A stretch of DNA of 53,934 bases from Deltaproteobacteria bacterium (lineage in GTDB: Bacteria; Desulfobacterota; Syntrophia; Syntrophales; Smithellaceae): the NCBI GenBank assembly GCA_021372815.1, contig JAJFTS010000194.1, forward strand, positions 1 through 53,934, written 5' to 3'. Shown in pieces: positions 25,773 to 34,598 of this stretch. Position numbers and translations under genes: made by a program. The notes beneath the pieces were generated by a model. That model was not told the DNA's origin and did not search any database. It saw only the letters and a list, made by a program, of their open reading frames with translations. How positions within the stretch are numbered: position 1 is the first letter of the stretch; every line of letters starts with the position of its first letter.

Positions 25773-28700
25773 ATGGCCGGTCTTGTCGATCCGTTTGAAA
25801 CTTCTACTTCTCTGATTGACCCTTTTGAGAAAAAGACAAAAGAACCAGCGACAGGTTACGATATTGTTGGCGGATTAAAAACTGTGGGCGGTTCACTTTT
25901 GCGTGTTCCTGAAAATTTTGCTGCCGCCGGCATTGAAGCCATCGAGGGACAAAGCGGTGCCAGCGTCATCGATAATAAAGGATATGCTGACCGGTTTGTT
26001 AATTGGGTGCAGGAGAGAAACAAGAAGAGACAGGAAGGAATCAAAGCCGAATACGGCGACAAGGAGATGTTGCCCGGGATTAAAGTATCTGATGCCGGTG
26101 ATATGGCGCAAAGTTTGGGCTTTTCCGGTGTAGGCATGGCCACAGGCCTCGCTACAGGTGTTGGGACAGGATTTGTGACTAAGAACCCAGCGGCGGCATG
26201 GACAGCCGGTGGCGCTGCTTCGGGTGCTGCTGCTTATCGTATTGCCTCACACCAATTTACGGAGCAATATCTTGAAGCAAAAAATGAAGAAAGACTGCAA
26301 TCTACCGGCAAGCCGCTGACAAAAGCCGAAGAAGAAGCATTAAAGAAAGACTTTTCCAGTAAGGCTACTCAATATGGCTTATGGGAAGCGATACCGGAAG
26401 CTATCGGGAATGTTGGTGAATTAAAAGCCCTGATTGTCCCTTTGAAAAATACTGTAGGGAAAAAGTTGGCCACAAAAATAATGGCTAAAATGGGCAGCCT
26501 CTATGGGTTAGAGGGCGCAACCGAAGCCGTCACCCAAATGGGGCAACAACAAACGGAATCAGAGGCGGGATTAACACAGGAAAAGCCTCGTTCATGGACA
26601 GAACCGGAAGATTGGTGGAAATCCGCAAAAGAAGTTTTCCCTGCTGTCTTTTTGCAATCATCTTTAATGGCGGGATTAGGCGGTGGTGGCGCGGTAATTA
26701 AGGGGAAATACGGACAACGCAGAACTTCTTTGTCCATTCAAAATGCCGTAGCCGATGATCAGCACCTTAACCTTTCCGACGAAGATTTAGCCGGCACATT
26801 ACAGGGCGCAACTGATCTTCTACAAAAACGAAAACACGATAAAGGCTTAGGAAAAGCGGTTGCCTCCCTGCAACAAGAGGCGGCAAGACGGCAACAGACG
26901 ACAGAGCAAACAATGGAGCCGGGAGATGCGGGGCAAACAGAGCAAACCGCACCGCCGGAACCGAATATGCCAACAGAAGAAACTCCGCCCCTTGCCCAGG
27001 GCGTACCCGTTGCAGAGGCAAGTCCGACGCAATATGAAAACATAATTCAGGCCAGCGCCACTAAATACGGCATTGACCCTGCTTTGGTTAAAGCAGTCAT
27101 CCAATCCGAAAGTGGATTCAGAAATGGCTTAACCAGCCCGAAGGGTGCGGCGGGTTTGATGCAGCTCATGCCGGGAACGGCCAAAATGCTCGGCGTTAAT
27201 AACGTAATGGACCCTGTAGAGAATATCGAGGCCGGGACTGAATATCTTGCCGGACTTTTGAAAAAGGTCGGTGGGGATGAAGCGAAAGCATTGGCCGCTT
27301 ATAATTGGGGGCCCGGAAATCTTGCCAAACACGGCCTTGACAATGCTCCGAAAGAAACACGGGACTATATTGCCAAAATACAGGCGAACAAGACGAAGTT
27401 TGGCGGCGGCGGCGAAGCAATGTTACAGACGCAACCCGCAGGCACAGACCCGAAAGAAGCTGTTATTTTATTCAAAAACGCCATTCAGACCGGTTCCATT
27501 CCTTTGCAGGAAGCTATCGCCAAAAGAAGCGAGATCATCAGCGAGTTTCCAGAAGAAGAAGATGAAATCAACAAGGCCATTATCGAGGCGCAGGCATCAA
27601 GGCCACTGGCGGGAATCGCGCAGGAAGAAACGCCGATCATTACCGAATCACAACCGACTGCACCTTCGCCAACTATTTCTCAACCGGCACTGCCGCAGCA
27701 AAATGAAGTTGATATCAGCGAACTGCAAAACCGGATTGCTCAGCAGGAAAGCTACCTTGACACCCACCAGGGATATAGAGGGACGGAGATTTATAAATCA
27801 TGGCAGGATACCCTTGTTCAAGACAAGGTAAAACTGGCCGAATTGACCGGTGGGATACCGGTTAAAGCCCAAACTATTCAAACCAGTCCTGCCAATCTAC
27901 CAGCCCAACCGGAGATCGTTCAACCTGGGGCATCCTCGCAAGAAGGCGCTGGAAGCCCCGCCAATCAAGGGATTGCGGACGTAAAGACTAAAGAACCGTG
28001 GGAAAGCGATAGAACCTTCTTGACAGACAAGGTTCTTTTTGATAACCTACCTGATATAAAGGAGGTAGGTGGTAATGTTAAACAAGAACTTCGTCGCAGG
28101 ATTGATAGCAGGAGAGGGAACGTTCGTAAAATACCAACCGACTCGACAACGAAAGAGCAAACCGCATCAGAGTTATTGGGAGTTCAGCTTTCAGATACAC
28201 ATGGCAAAAGACGAGGAAGACTTGATACAAGCACTACACAAATTTCTCGGAGTAGGGAAAATATACTACAACGGCAGGCAACATCCGAATTGGCAGACAT
28301 CTTTGAGCTTACGAGTGGGGAAGCAGGAAGATATAAAGAAAGTCTTGATACCATTCTTCAACAAACACTTGGCAAGGATGCCTTGCAAGAAGGCAATACA
28401 ATACAGGGAATGGAGAGACGCATTTCTGGATTATTACAAAAATCGGTTGCCGATAGGATATGGCGATCCATTCAAGAACAAAAGAAAAAACTTATAGCAT
28501 CAGTCCCCGATCATGTGCGTGCTGAATATGGTCTTACAACCAACAAGGAATCCTTACAGGCTGATCGCCCAAGCGGTGAAACAGTTACGAAGGCACCGGA
28601 AGCCGTGCCTTTAGAACCAGAAGAAATTCGCCTTGAACAGACCGACGAGGGCAGGTTCACTCTTGACTTAATGAAGGAGCAATTGCAGAATGGAACTGCT

Positions 28701-31700
28701 GGCACAATTCAAGATGCTGAAGGTGACTTTTCTCGTTTTTCCTCTCATGCGCCGTGGTTCAGGGAAATTGCCAAAAAACATAAAATATCGGCCAAAGATA
28801 CAATTCGCATTATCGACAAAGTTGTAAAAGGTAAGTCTTTAACCCAAAAACAGGAGAAGGCATGGCGGGACATTCGCCGGGCAGCCATTAATGAGCAAAA
28901 TAACAATCCCTTAGTCCGTGAATTTTCAGAAACCTTAAGGAGAGAATATGAGCGAGCAGCAACAGAACTCAAAGCCGAAGGCATTGACGCCAGCGCAATT
29001 GAAGAAAACAAAGGAGACATTATTGCCAATGCTTCAGAAACACCTGGAGCGGAAGGGCTTACTCCCGAAGTCCTTGAAACCAATGCCGCAGAAGTAGAAT
29101 CATTTTTTGATGAAATTATAAAGGAAACAAAGAAGCGGGAACCGCAGCAAAAGGAAACCCCCAAAGGCGAATTTGACACCGGAGAACTGGAAGGCTTTGG
29201 CCTTAAAGACACCTTCGGCCTTTTAAATCCTGAAACGGATATGTCTCAGCATAAGCCTCTCTCTGAGCAGAAAACGGCGAAGAATGAGGAATTGTTTGCG
29301 GAAAACCATATTCCTGATACCACGAAAAAGGTTGAGAAGGAAGCACAAAAACAGCCCTGGCAGATGACCCCCGAAGAATACGCTGGGAATAAATCAACCG
29401 ATGAAAAGGCGGTTGCACTCGCGGCACACCCCCAACACGTTAAAGACGCATTGGCTGAAGGAAAGAAAGTTCCGATAGGCGTGTTGGAGAAATATAAAAA
29501 TAATGTCTGGGCGCAAAGAGCTATTGCTAATCTTAACCCGAAAGAAGAAACCAAAGAAACCGACAAAGGCGTTGCGCTGTATAACCGTTCATCCTCCCCC
29601 CCTCGTGGCATAACCACTAGACAGGTCAATTCGGTTGTCGATAAGGTAAAATCATTCCTGAAAGCCGCACCGAAAATCAATGTTGTTCAGCATGTTTCCG
29701 AATGCCCCAAGACCGTTCTAAATGACATGAAACGTAACGGCATCCTAGACGAAAACGGTGACGCTGATGTGCAAGGTTTCGCCTGGAAAGGTCAAGTCTG
29801 GCTGGTGGGCGATAATATCGACAGCCCCCAGGAAGCCCTTAAAATCCTGATGCACGAATTGACCCATGACGGATTAGGGAAGTTCCTGTCAGCCAATACT
29901 CCGAATGTAAAACTGCGTTCTATCCGGTTGCAATACAAATCCTTGATGGATGCAATTTATCAGGCGCACGAGAAGGAAGTTAAGAAGATCGCCCGAACCA
30001 CTCACACGCACCTTGATGTTTCCACCCTGGCCGGGCAGAGGCAGGCGGCGGAAGAATGGCTTTGCAATCAGTCTTATCAGTCTCAGCCGAAATGGTACGA
30101 TAAACTTGTGACAATTTTCCACGATATCGTGAGGGCTATCGGGTTTGACGTTAAGCTGAGTGATTCGGAAGTCAGGACAGTTTTGCAGGATGCTTTCAGA
30201 AATTTCAAAGAAGCTGGTAAAGAAGCAGTTTATATTGAAAAATCTCCTGAAGCGGCAACGGTTTCCGCCGCCAGAAAGGAAACGGCGAAGTATGCCCGTT
30301 CTGCCCGTGCTCTCTCCATAGAGGAAATTATTGACCAGATCGAAAGGGACGAGCTTGCTGCTCTGGAAGCTCCCAATCCGGAAACCAAGGAAAGCCGTCT
30401 TGCCGTGCGCCTGGAAAAAGAAGCGATTGCCAAAGAGCTGACCGCCAATTTTGGCGATCTGGCCGAATACAAGACCATGAACATGCAGGAACAGGCGGAC
30501 ATGGCTCAAGACGTTATGAACAACGATTATGATCTGGCAAAACGTATGGCCATGGGTGAAATTGCTCCTCCTCCTAATGTCAGAGCGGCTTCGATGTTTG
30601 AGGCTGTCAAAATACGGGCATTGGATGAAGGTGACGTTGAAACCTTGCACCTTTTAGCCACAGAATCCACCATCCCCACCATGTTAAGCCAGTACGGGCA
30701 GGAGATCAAGGCCGCCGATTCCTACTTGATGGCCGATCCGGTCAAGGCCATGCAGACTGTTATCAAGCACCGGATCGAAGAAACCAAAAAGACCAAAGGC
30801 ACAAAGGCACAGCAGGCAGAAGAACTTGCCACCTTGCGCAAAAAACTGGAAATAGCCGAAAAGAAACTCGCGGATTATCAGGCCAAGAAGGAAGAACAGG
30901 CCGCCGGTGACGTCATTGAAGAAATGATCAAGAAGCCGGCCAGAAAGAAAGCGTCTTTTGGTTCAAAAAACAAACTCGTCACAGTGGAAGAATTTCAGCG
31001 GTTACGTGAAGAACTACGCAACTCAGCCAAAGGAACTCAGTTAAATGCCTTCCCTGACCCTACCCAGTTTGTTAAAATGGTAAAAGTAGGCGTTTTTTAT
31101 ATCGAAGGCGGCCTCCGTGATTTTTCATCATGGAGTAAGCAAATTATTGAGGATGTTGGCGATTGGATTAACCCGCACGCACAGGAAGTATTCGACGAGT
31201 CTTTGAAATCCTACCATACAGGCGTTATTCAGGGCATTCAGGAAGATATAAGACAGGCCGTAACTGAAGATTCTTTTGGCAATATCGGCAAATACGCCAA
31301 AGACTTAGCCAAGCATTTTATATCTTTGGGTATAACTGAACGGGAAGAACTTTTTAATAAAATCCATGATGTTTTAAAAGCAGAAATGCCCGATCATACA
31401 CGACGAGATACAATGAAGGCCATTTCGGGGTATGGAGAGTTTAAACCCTTAGACCCAGATGCAATATTAACCAAGTTCCGGGACTTCAAAGGCCAGATCC
31501 TGCAAATCGCCAAACTGGAGGATTTGATTAAGACAGGCCGGGCAGAAAAGACCGGATTTGAGCGACAAACGCCGAGCGACGAAGAGCGCCGCCTTACCAA
31601 GTTGGTAGAAGATGCCAAGAGAAAATATGGGATTGAAACCGTCGATAAGGATCGGCTTTTAAAATCCGCCCTTGATGCTATTAAAACCAGATTAAAGAAC

Positions 31701-33863
31701 CAGATTAAAGACCTGGAGTATCAGATCGAAACACGGAAAAAGATTGTCCCGGTCAAGCATGATATAAAACGTGATGCCGAAGCAAGGGCACTAGAAAAAC
31801 GTCGGGATGAGTTAAAGGCCGATTTTGAGGCTATTTTCGGGAAAACTCATATTACTGACGAGCAGCGCCTTAATGCCGCCCTGAAGATCACCGAAAAAAG
31901 TATTGCTGAGTATTACCGCCGCATAAAAGAAGGCGATGTGTCCGGGATGACTGCGACATCAACGCCGCTAAAGTCTGCCCTGTTGGATATGATGCGGGGG
32001 CGCCGGGAAGAATTAAGACAGGAATACAAGCACCTGAAGGATTTAGCCAATCCGAAGAAAACGCCGGAAGAAATTGCGCTGAGATCATTGAAAACCAGAT
32101 TGAGGAACGAGGCCAAGAAATACTCGGAAATGCTGGACAACCTGAATTTTGAACCAAAGCCGAAACGGGAAAGAAATATCGACGCCGAAGGCCAAAAATT
32201 GCAGGATGAACGGGACCGGATTAAAAAGAATTACCAGGAAGCGTCAAAGGTCAGTAGTATTACCAAGGAGGAAGCGGAAAATATTGTCAAATTATCCAAG
32301 ATCGTTTCCGAAACAAAGGAAAATCTGGAAAATGGCGGGAGTCGGTTTGATTATGGCGCTGCCCGGGTCGCCTTTGAAAAGTACATCGAACACCTGAAAG
32401 GCCGGGATGATACCATTTCGCATATGGCACGCCGCCGGGCAGATGAGTTTAAAACCACCTATCAGGACCATAAGGCGAAGGCCGTTTATGATGTGATCAA
32501 GGATTCCATTCAAACGATTTCGGATACGTCCATTTCTCTGGTAGCCTCTCTGGATAACAGTTTTATTGGCCGCCAGGGGCTGAAAGTTTTAATGACCCAT
32601 CCAACTGTCTGGTGGCCGGCGGCAAGAGAATCATTCCGGGACATTCGAAAGGTTTTGGGCGGTCAGGATGCCCACGCCGCTTTGATGGCTGATATTTACT
32701 CCCGTCCCAATTGCCTGAACGGGGCATATGACACAGCTAAGTTAATTCCTAAGACGGAAGAACAGTTCCCGACTTCCATGCCGGAGCGGGTGCCGTATGC
32801 CGGAAGAATGTTCAAGGCCAGTCAGACAGCTTTCGAAGGTGCGGCTATTCGGATGCGTACCGATCTTTACGACCTCCTATCCAACACGGCGGAAGAAGCC
32901 GGGCAGAACGTCACCGACAAAACATGGATTGAAGATGTTGGCCGATTAATCAATTCCTTGACGGCCAGGGGTGCCTGGGGCAAGCGCGGAGAACCGGCCA
33001 TAGTAAGGGTTATCCTTTGGGCCCCGAAGATGCTGAAGGCCAATCTGGACGTTTTGACGGCGCATGGTGCGGGGGCTGGTTTGGAAACAGGTTTTGCCCG
33101 GAAAGAAGCGGCTTTGAACCTGCTAAAAATCGTTGGCAGTACGGCGGTATTGTTAGCAATGGCCGCGGCTATGGGTGCCGACGTAGAAGATGACCCCAGA
33201 AGTACGGATTTCGGGAAAATTAAGGTAGGTGATACCCGGTTCGATGTTACCGGCGGCGCCGCTTCGATTATCACTTTGGCGGCAAGATTACTTTCCGGAT
33301 CTTATAAAAGCGCCTCTACCGGATTGATTCATAATTACGGCACCAAATATGCCGCCCGGACTCGTTGGGATGCCTTTATTGACTTCTTGACTAACAAGAC
33401 CAGCCCACCGGCAAGAGTTGTCGTCGATATGCTGAAAGGTAAAAACTGGAAGGGCGAACCGTTTACATGGTCCGGGGCAGCGTATCAAGCTCTCACCCCA
33501 ATCTCTATTCAAAATGCTATTAAACTAAAAGATGAAGCGTCGGCAGACCGTGTTTTGGGTGTCATTGCCGACTTTGTGGGTGTGAATACTCAATCCTTTA
33601 CCGCCTCCGAAAAAGCCTGGGATGAAGAACAGTCCAAAGAAATGAAACAGTTCCATGATCGCCTTGGTGCCGATAAATTCAAAGAGGCCAATAAAAAGTA
33701 TAATGATCGGGTTAATTCCTGGTACGATAAGGCAAAGAATAATCCTTATTTCCAGAAATTAACCGATGATCAGAAGTCCGAAGAATGGCGCAAAGAGCGG
33801 GCAAAAGCGAAAAAGGCCGCGTTCAGGGAGTATCACTTTTGGCCGAAACGGGAAAAGAAGTAG
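25773..33863 (+). CDS. Giant polyvalent ejection protein: transglycosylase and zincin domains
   Basis: 2696 residues, the last gene of the late operon. Residues about 105-150 form a Gly/Ala-rich membrane-active segment. A lytic transglycosylase (SLT) domain follows at about 419-540: YGIDPALVKAVIQSESGF with the catalytic Glu near 446, AAGLMQLMPGTAKMLG, ALAAYNWGPGNLAKHG. A zincin metallopeptidase-like domain lies at about 1290-1470 with LMHELTHDGLGKF near 1360 (HExxH). Long charged coiled coils fill 1560-2200. A hydrophobic stretch near 2450 (STAVLLAMAAAMGA) and a basic end close it. This is the large polyvalent protein plan, injected with the DNA to cut peptidoglycan. Residues about 765-908 overlap a LAGLIDADG gene in another frame. 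Confidence 0.88.
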   Translation: MAGLVDPFETSTSLIDPFEKKTKEPATGYDIVGGLKTVGGSLLRVPENFAAAGIEAIEGQSGASVIDNKGYADRFVNWVQERNKKRQEGIKAEYGDKEMLPGIKVSDAGDMAQSLGFSGVGMATGLATGVGTGFVTKNPAAAWTAGGAASGAAAYRIASHQFTEQYLEAKNEERLQSTGKPLTKAEEEALKKDFSSKATQYGLWEAIPEAIGNVGELKALIVPLKNTVGKKLATKIMAKMGSLYGLEGATEAVTQMGQQQTESEAGLTQEKPRSWTEPEDWWKSAKEVFPAVFLQSSLMAGLGGGGAVIKGKYGQRRTSLSIQNAVADDQHLNLSDEDLAGTLQGATDLLQKRKHDKGLGKAVASLQQEAARRQQTTEQTMEPGDAGQTEQTAPPEPNMPTEETPPLAQGVPVAEASPTQYENIIQASATKYGIDPALVKAVIQSESGFRNGLTSPKGAAGLMQLMPGTAKMLGVNNVMDPVENIEAGTEYLAGLLKKVGGDEAKALAAYNWGPGNLAKHGLDNAPKETRDYIAKIQANKTKFGGGGEAMLQTQPAGTDPKEAVILFKNAIQTGSIPLQEAIAKRSEIISEFPEEEDEINKAIIEAQASRPLAGIAQEETPIITESQPTAPSPTISQPALPQQNEVDISELQNRIAQQESYLDTHQGYRGTEIYKSWQDTLVQDKVKLAELTGGIPVKAQTIQTSPANLPAQPEIVQPGASSQEGAGSPANQGIADVKTKEPWESDRTFLTDKVLFDNLPDIKEVGGNVKQELRRRIDSRRGNVRKIPTDSTTKEQTASELLGVQLSDTHGKRRGRLDTSTTQISRSRENILQRQATSELADIFELTSGEAGRYKESLDTILQQTLGKDALQEGNTIQGMERRISGLLQKSVADRIWRSIQEQKKKLIASVPDHVRAEYGLTTNKESLQADRPSGETVTKAPEAVPLEPEEIRLEQTDEGRFTLDLMKEQLQNGTAGTIQDAEGDFSRFSSHAPWFREIAKKHKISAKDTIRIIDKVVKGKSLTQKQEKAWRDIRRAAINEQNNNPLVREFSETLRREYERAATELKAEGIDASAIEENKGDIIANASETPGAEGLTPEVLETNAAEVESFFDEIIKETKKREPQQKETPKGEFDTGELEGFGLKDTFGLLNPETDMSQHKPLSEQKTAKNEELFAENHIPDTTKKVEKEAQKQPWQMTPEEYAGNKSTDEKAVALAAHPQHVKDALAEGKKVPIGVLEKYKNNVWAQRAIANLNPKEETKETDKGVALYNRSSSPPRGITTRQVNSVVDKVKSFLKAAPKINVVQHVSECPKTVLNDMKRNGILDENGDADVQGFAWKGQVWLVGDNIDSPQEALKILMHELTHDGLGKFLSANTPNVKLRSIRLQYKSLMDAIYQAHEKEVKKIARTTHTHLDVSTLAGQRQAAEEWLCNQSYQSQPKWYDKLVTIFHDIVRAIGFDVKLSDSEVRTVLQDAFRNFKEAGKEAVYIEKSPEAATVSAARKETAKYARSARALSIEEIIDQIERDELAALEAPNPETKESRLAVRLEKEAIAKELTANFGDLAEYKTMNMQEQADMAQDVMNNDYDLAKRMAMGEIAPPPNVRAASMFEAVKIRALDEGDVETLHLLATESTIPTMLSQYGQEIKAADSYLMADPVKAMQTVIKHRIEETKKTKGTKAQQAEELATLRKKLEIAEKKLADYQAKKEEQAAGDVIEEMIKKPARKKASFGSKNKLVTVEEFQRLREELRNSAKGTQLNAFPDPTQFVKMVKVGVFYIEGGLRDFSSWSKQIIEDVGDWINPHAQEVFDESLKSYHTGVIQGIQEDIRQAVTEDSFGNIGKYAKDLAKHFISLGITEREELFNKIHDVLKAEMPDHTRRDTMKAISGYGEFKPLDPDAILTKFRDFKGQILQIAKLEDLIKTGRAEKTGFERQTPSDEERRLTKLVEDAKRKYGIETVDKDRLLKSALDAIKTRLKNQIKDLEYQIETRKKIVPVKHDIKRDAEARALEKRRDELKADFEAIFGKTHITDEQRLNAALKITEKSIAEYYRRIKEGDVSGMTATSTPLKSALLDMMRGRREELRQEYKHLKDLANPKKTPEEIALRSLKTRLRNEAKKYSEMLDNLNFEPKPKRERNIDAEGQKLQDERDRIKKNYQEASKVSSITKEEAENIVKLSKIVSETKENLENGGSRFDYGAARVAFEKYIEHLKGRDDTISHMARRRADEFKTTYQDHKAKAVYDVIKDSIQTISDTSISLVASLDNSFIGRQGLKVLMTHPTVWWPAARESFRDIRKVLGGQDAHAALMADIYSRPNCLNGAYDTAKLIPKTEEQFPTSMPERVPYAGRMFKASQTAFEGAAIRMRTDLYDLLSNTAEEAGQNVTDKTWIEDVGRLINSLTARGAWGKRGEPAIVRVILWAPKMLKANLDVLTAHGAGAGLETGFARKEAALNLLKIVGSTAVLLAMAAAMGADVEDDPRSTDFGKIKVGDTRFDVTGGAASIITLAARLLSGSYKSASTGLIHNYGTKYAARTRWDAFIDFLTNKTSPPARVVVDMLKGKNWKGEPFTWSGAAYQALTPISIQNAIKLKDEASADRVLGVIADFVGVNTQSFTASEKAWDEEQSKEMKQFHDRLGADKFKEANKKYNDRVNSWYDKAKNNPYFQKLTDDQKSEEWRKERAKAKKAAFREYHFWPKREKK
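28045..28070 (+). promoter_or_regulatory. Hairpin overlapping the nested gene's ribosome site
   Basis: ACCTACCT (28045-28052) pairs perfectly with AGGTAGGT (28063-28070) over a ten-base loop that holds the AAAGG half of an AAAGGAGG Shine-Dalgarno. The fold would partly hide the ribosome site of the LAGLIDADG gene until read through or melted, like the hairpin control known for T4 I-TevI. The same bases also code for the giant protein (DNLPDIKEVGG). Confidence 0.6.
28075..28497 (+). CDS. LAGLIDADG homing endonuclease nested out of frame
   Basis: 140 residues from ATG 28075, with AAAGGAGG ten bases upstream; a GTG at 28069 in frame is also possible. NFVAGLIAGEGTFVKYQ is the LAGLIDADG helix with its catalytic acidic residue. 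It is followed by YWEFSFQIHMAKDEEDLIQA, FLGVGKIYYN and VLIPFFNKHL, all in the family's order. One motif means it acts as a dimer. The whole gene lies inside the giant ejection gene in frame +1, and the giant frame stays open across it. Confidence 0.85.
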   Translation: MLNKNFVAGLIAGEGTFVKYQPTRQRKSKPHQSYWEFSFQIHMAKDEEDLIQALHKFLGVGKIYYNGRQHPNWQTSLSLRVGKQEDIKKVLIPFFNKHLARMPCKKAIQYREWRDAFLDYYKNRLPIGYGDPFKNKRKNL

Positions 33864-33871
33864 GACGTCCC

Positions 33872-33902
33872 AAAGGGGAAGTGAACAGGCTCCCCCTTTT
33901 TT
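33872..33902 (+). terminator. Terminator of the late operon
   Basis: AAAGGGG (33872-33878) pairs with CCCCTTT (33893-33899) and is followed by more T (to 33902). An alternative register GGGGA/TCCCC adds to stability. It lies ten bases after the giant gene's stop, at the boundary with the converging leftward operon. Confidence 0.82.
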
Positions 33903-33936
33903 CACAATTCTCTCCTTGACATTAAACTTAAAATTC

Positions 33937-33959
33937 TGTCGGTCACTAAACGGTCACTA
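33937..33959. repeat. Tandem 11-base repeat
   Basis: CGGTCACTAA occurs twice in a row with one base between (CGGTCACTAAA then CGGTCACTAAG). It is in the non-coding gap between the converging operons. A TTGACA at 33917 lies upstream but I see no properly spaced -10 box. It could be a protein-binding site. Confidence 0.55.
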
Positions 33960-34030
33960 AGCCCGTTTCCTATAATTTTTGGCTAATCAAAATCATTATT
34001 TAAAAGCTTATGATAGGGTTTATTTTCCAC

Positions 34031-34239
34031 TTATTGCACTGTTATAAGCCGGTCTTTCCCGGCTGCCAGGCCTCTGCATTACCTCGTGCAGAACTCGCTA
34101 AGGCTTGCGCCCGTCAGGGACTCGAACCCTGTCCTTCACCCAGATCTCGGCCAACGAGCGGGGATTGAACCCGCCTGATCTGTCGCGCTTTTGCGCATGT
34201 ACTACGTTTAGAGCAATAAACGCTTATAACACGCAATAA
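34031..34239. other. Multi-hairpin non-coding island closed by an inverted repeat
   Basis: Inverted repeat TTATTGC-ACT-GTTATAAGC (34031-34049) and GCTTATAAC-AC-GCAATAA (34222-34239) closes about 170 bases without a gene. Inside are AGCCGG/CCGGCT, TCTGCA/TGCAGA, CAGGG/CCCTG (34115-34131), GCGGG/CCCGC (34158-34174) and GCGC-TTTT-GCGC. On the minus strand two of these read as tRNA T-arms: CAGGG-TTCGAGT-CCCTG and GCGGG-TTCAATC-CCCGC. No matching acceptor or anticodon arms are found, so it is not a standard tRNA. It could be a structured RNA or tRNA relics. Confidence 0.5.
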
Positions 34240-34279
34240 AGCAGATCGCTGCCGCTCCTGCTTATCCGCACGTTATGTG
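34222..34279 (-). other. attC-like imperfect palindrome after the leftmost early gene
   Basis: On the minus strand the stop codon of the 88-residue gene lies in ACACATAAC, followed by GTGCGGATAAGCAG, a short spacer, CTGCTTTATTGC and GTGTTATAAGC. The AAC/GTT ends, inner pairing arms, about 58-base length and stop codon inside the first box match the layout of integron attC sites. A second GTTATGTG lies at the other end of the gene (34564-34571). The match to the consensus core is partial and no integrase is present. Confidence 0.4.
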
Positions 34280-34539
34280 TCTATGACTTGATAGCCGTTA
34301 AGTTGTAAATTAAGAATTGCCACCCTGTCCAGTATAACCCTGGCACTATCCAGCGAGGGAACCCATATTACAACGTCAGTATCTTTTGGTTTGTATGGTT
34401 CGCCGTCTTTCCAATCAGGGTCTTTTTCTCCTATGGCGTGTTGTTGGTCAACTTTACAAAAAAGCAAGCCGAAACACTCATCTTCTTTTCGGAATATTTC
34501 ACCAACAAAAACATTACCTTTCCCCATTTCTATTTCCAT
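34273..34539 (-). CDS. Hypothetical 88-residue protein (possible cassette)
   Basis: Starts at ATG 34539 with AAGGAG seven bases upstream; the longer frame begins before it. Beta-rich N-terminal half (GNVFVGEIFRKEDECFGLLF), Asp/Lys-rich middle, helical end. No known family. Last gene of the leftward operon. Its stop codon lies inside the attC-like palindrome and its leader begins with GTTATGTG, so its borders look like those of an integron gene cassette. Confidence 0.7.
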   Translation of the reverse strand: MEIEMGKGNVFVGEIFRKEDECFGLLFCKVDQQHAIGEKDPDWKDGEPYKPKDTDVVIWVPSLDSARVILDRVAILNLQLNGYQVIDT

Positions 34540-34598
34540 GAATTTTCTCCTTTCTCTAAACACACATAACCAGCCGTTAGATCCGACGAGCGGCTCAA

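Noticed and set aside
27129-27332. Minus-strand and other-frame ORFs inside the giant gene
   Set aside because: They are long because of composition, have no ribosome sites and mirror the coding strand; only the 28075 frame has both a domain and a Shine-Dalgarno.
34100-34180. tRNA gene on the minus strand
   Set aside because: Two T-arm-like hairpins are present but neither has a matching acceptor stem, D-arm and anticodon arm at usual distances.
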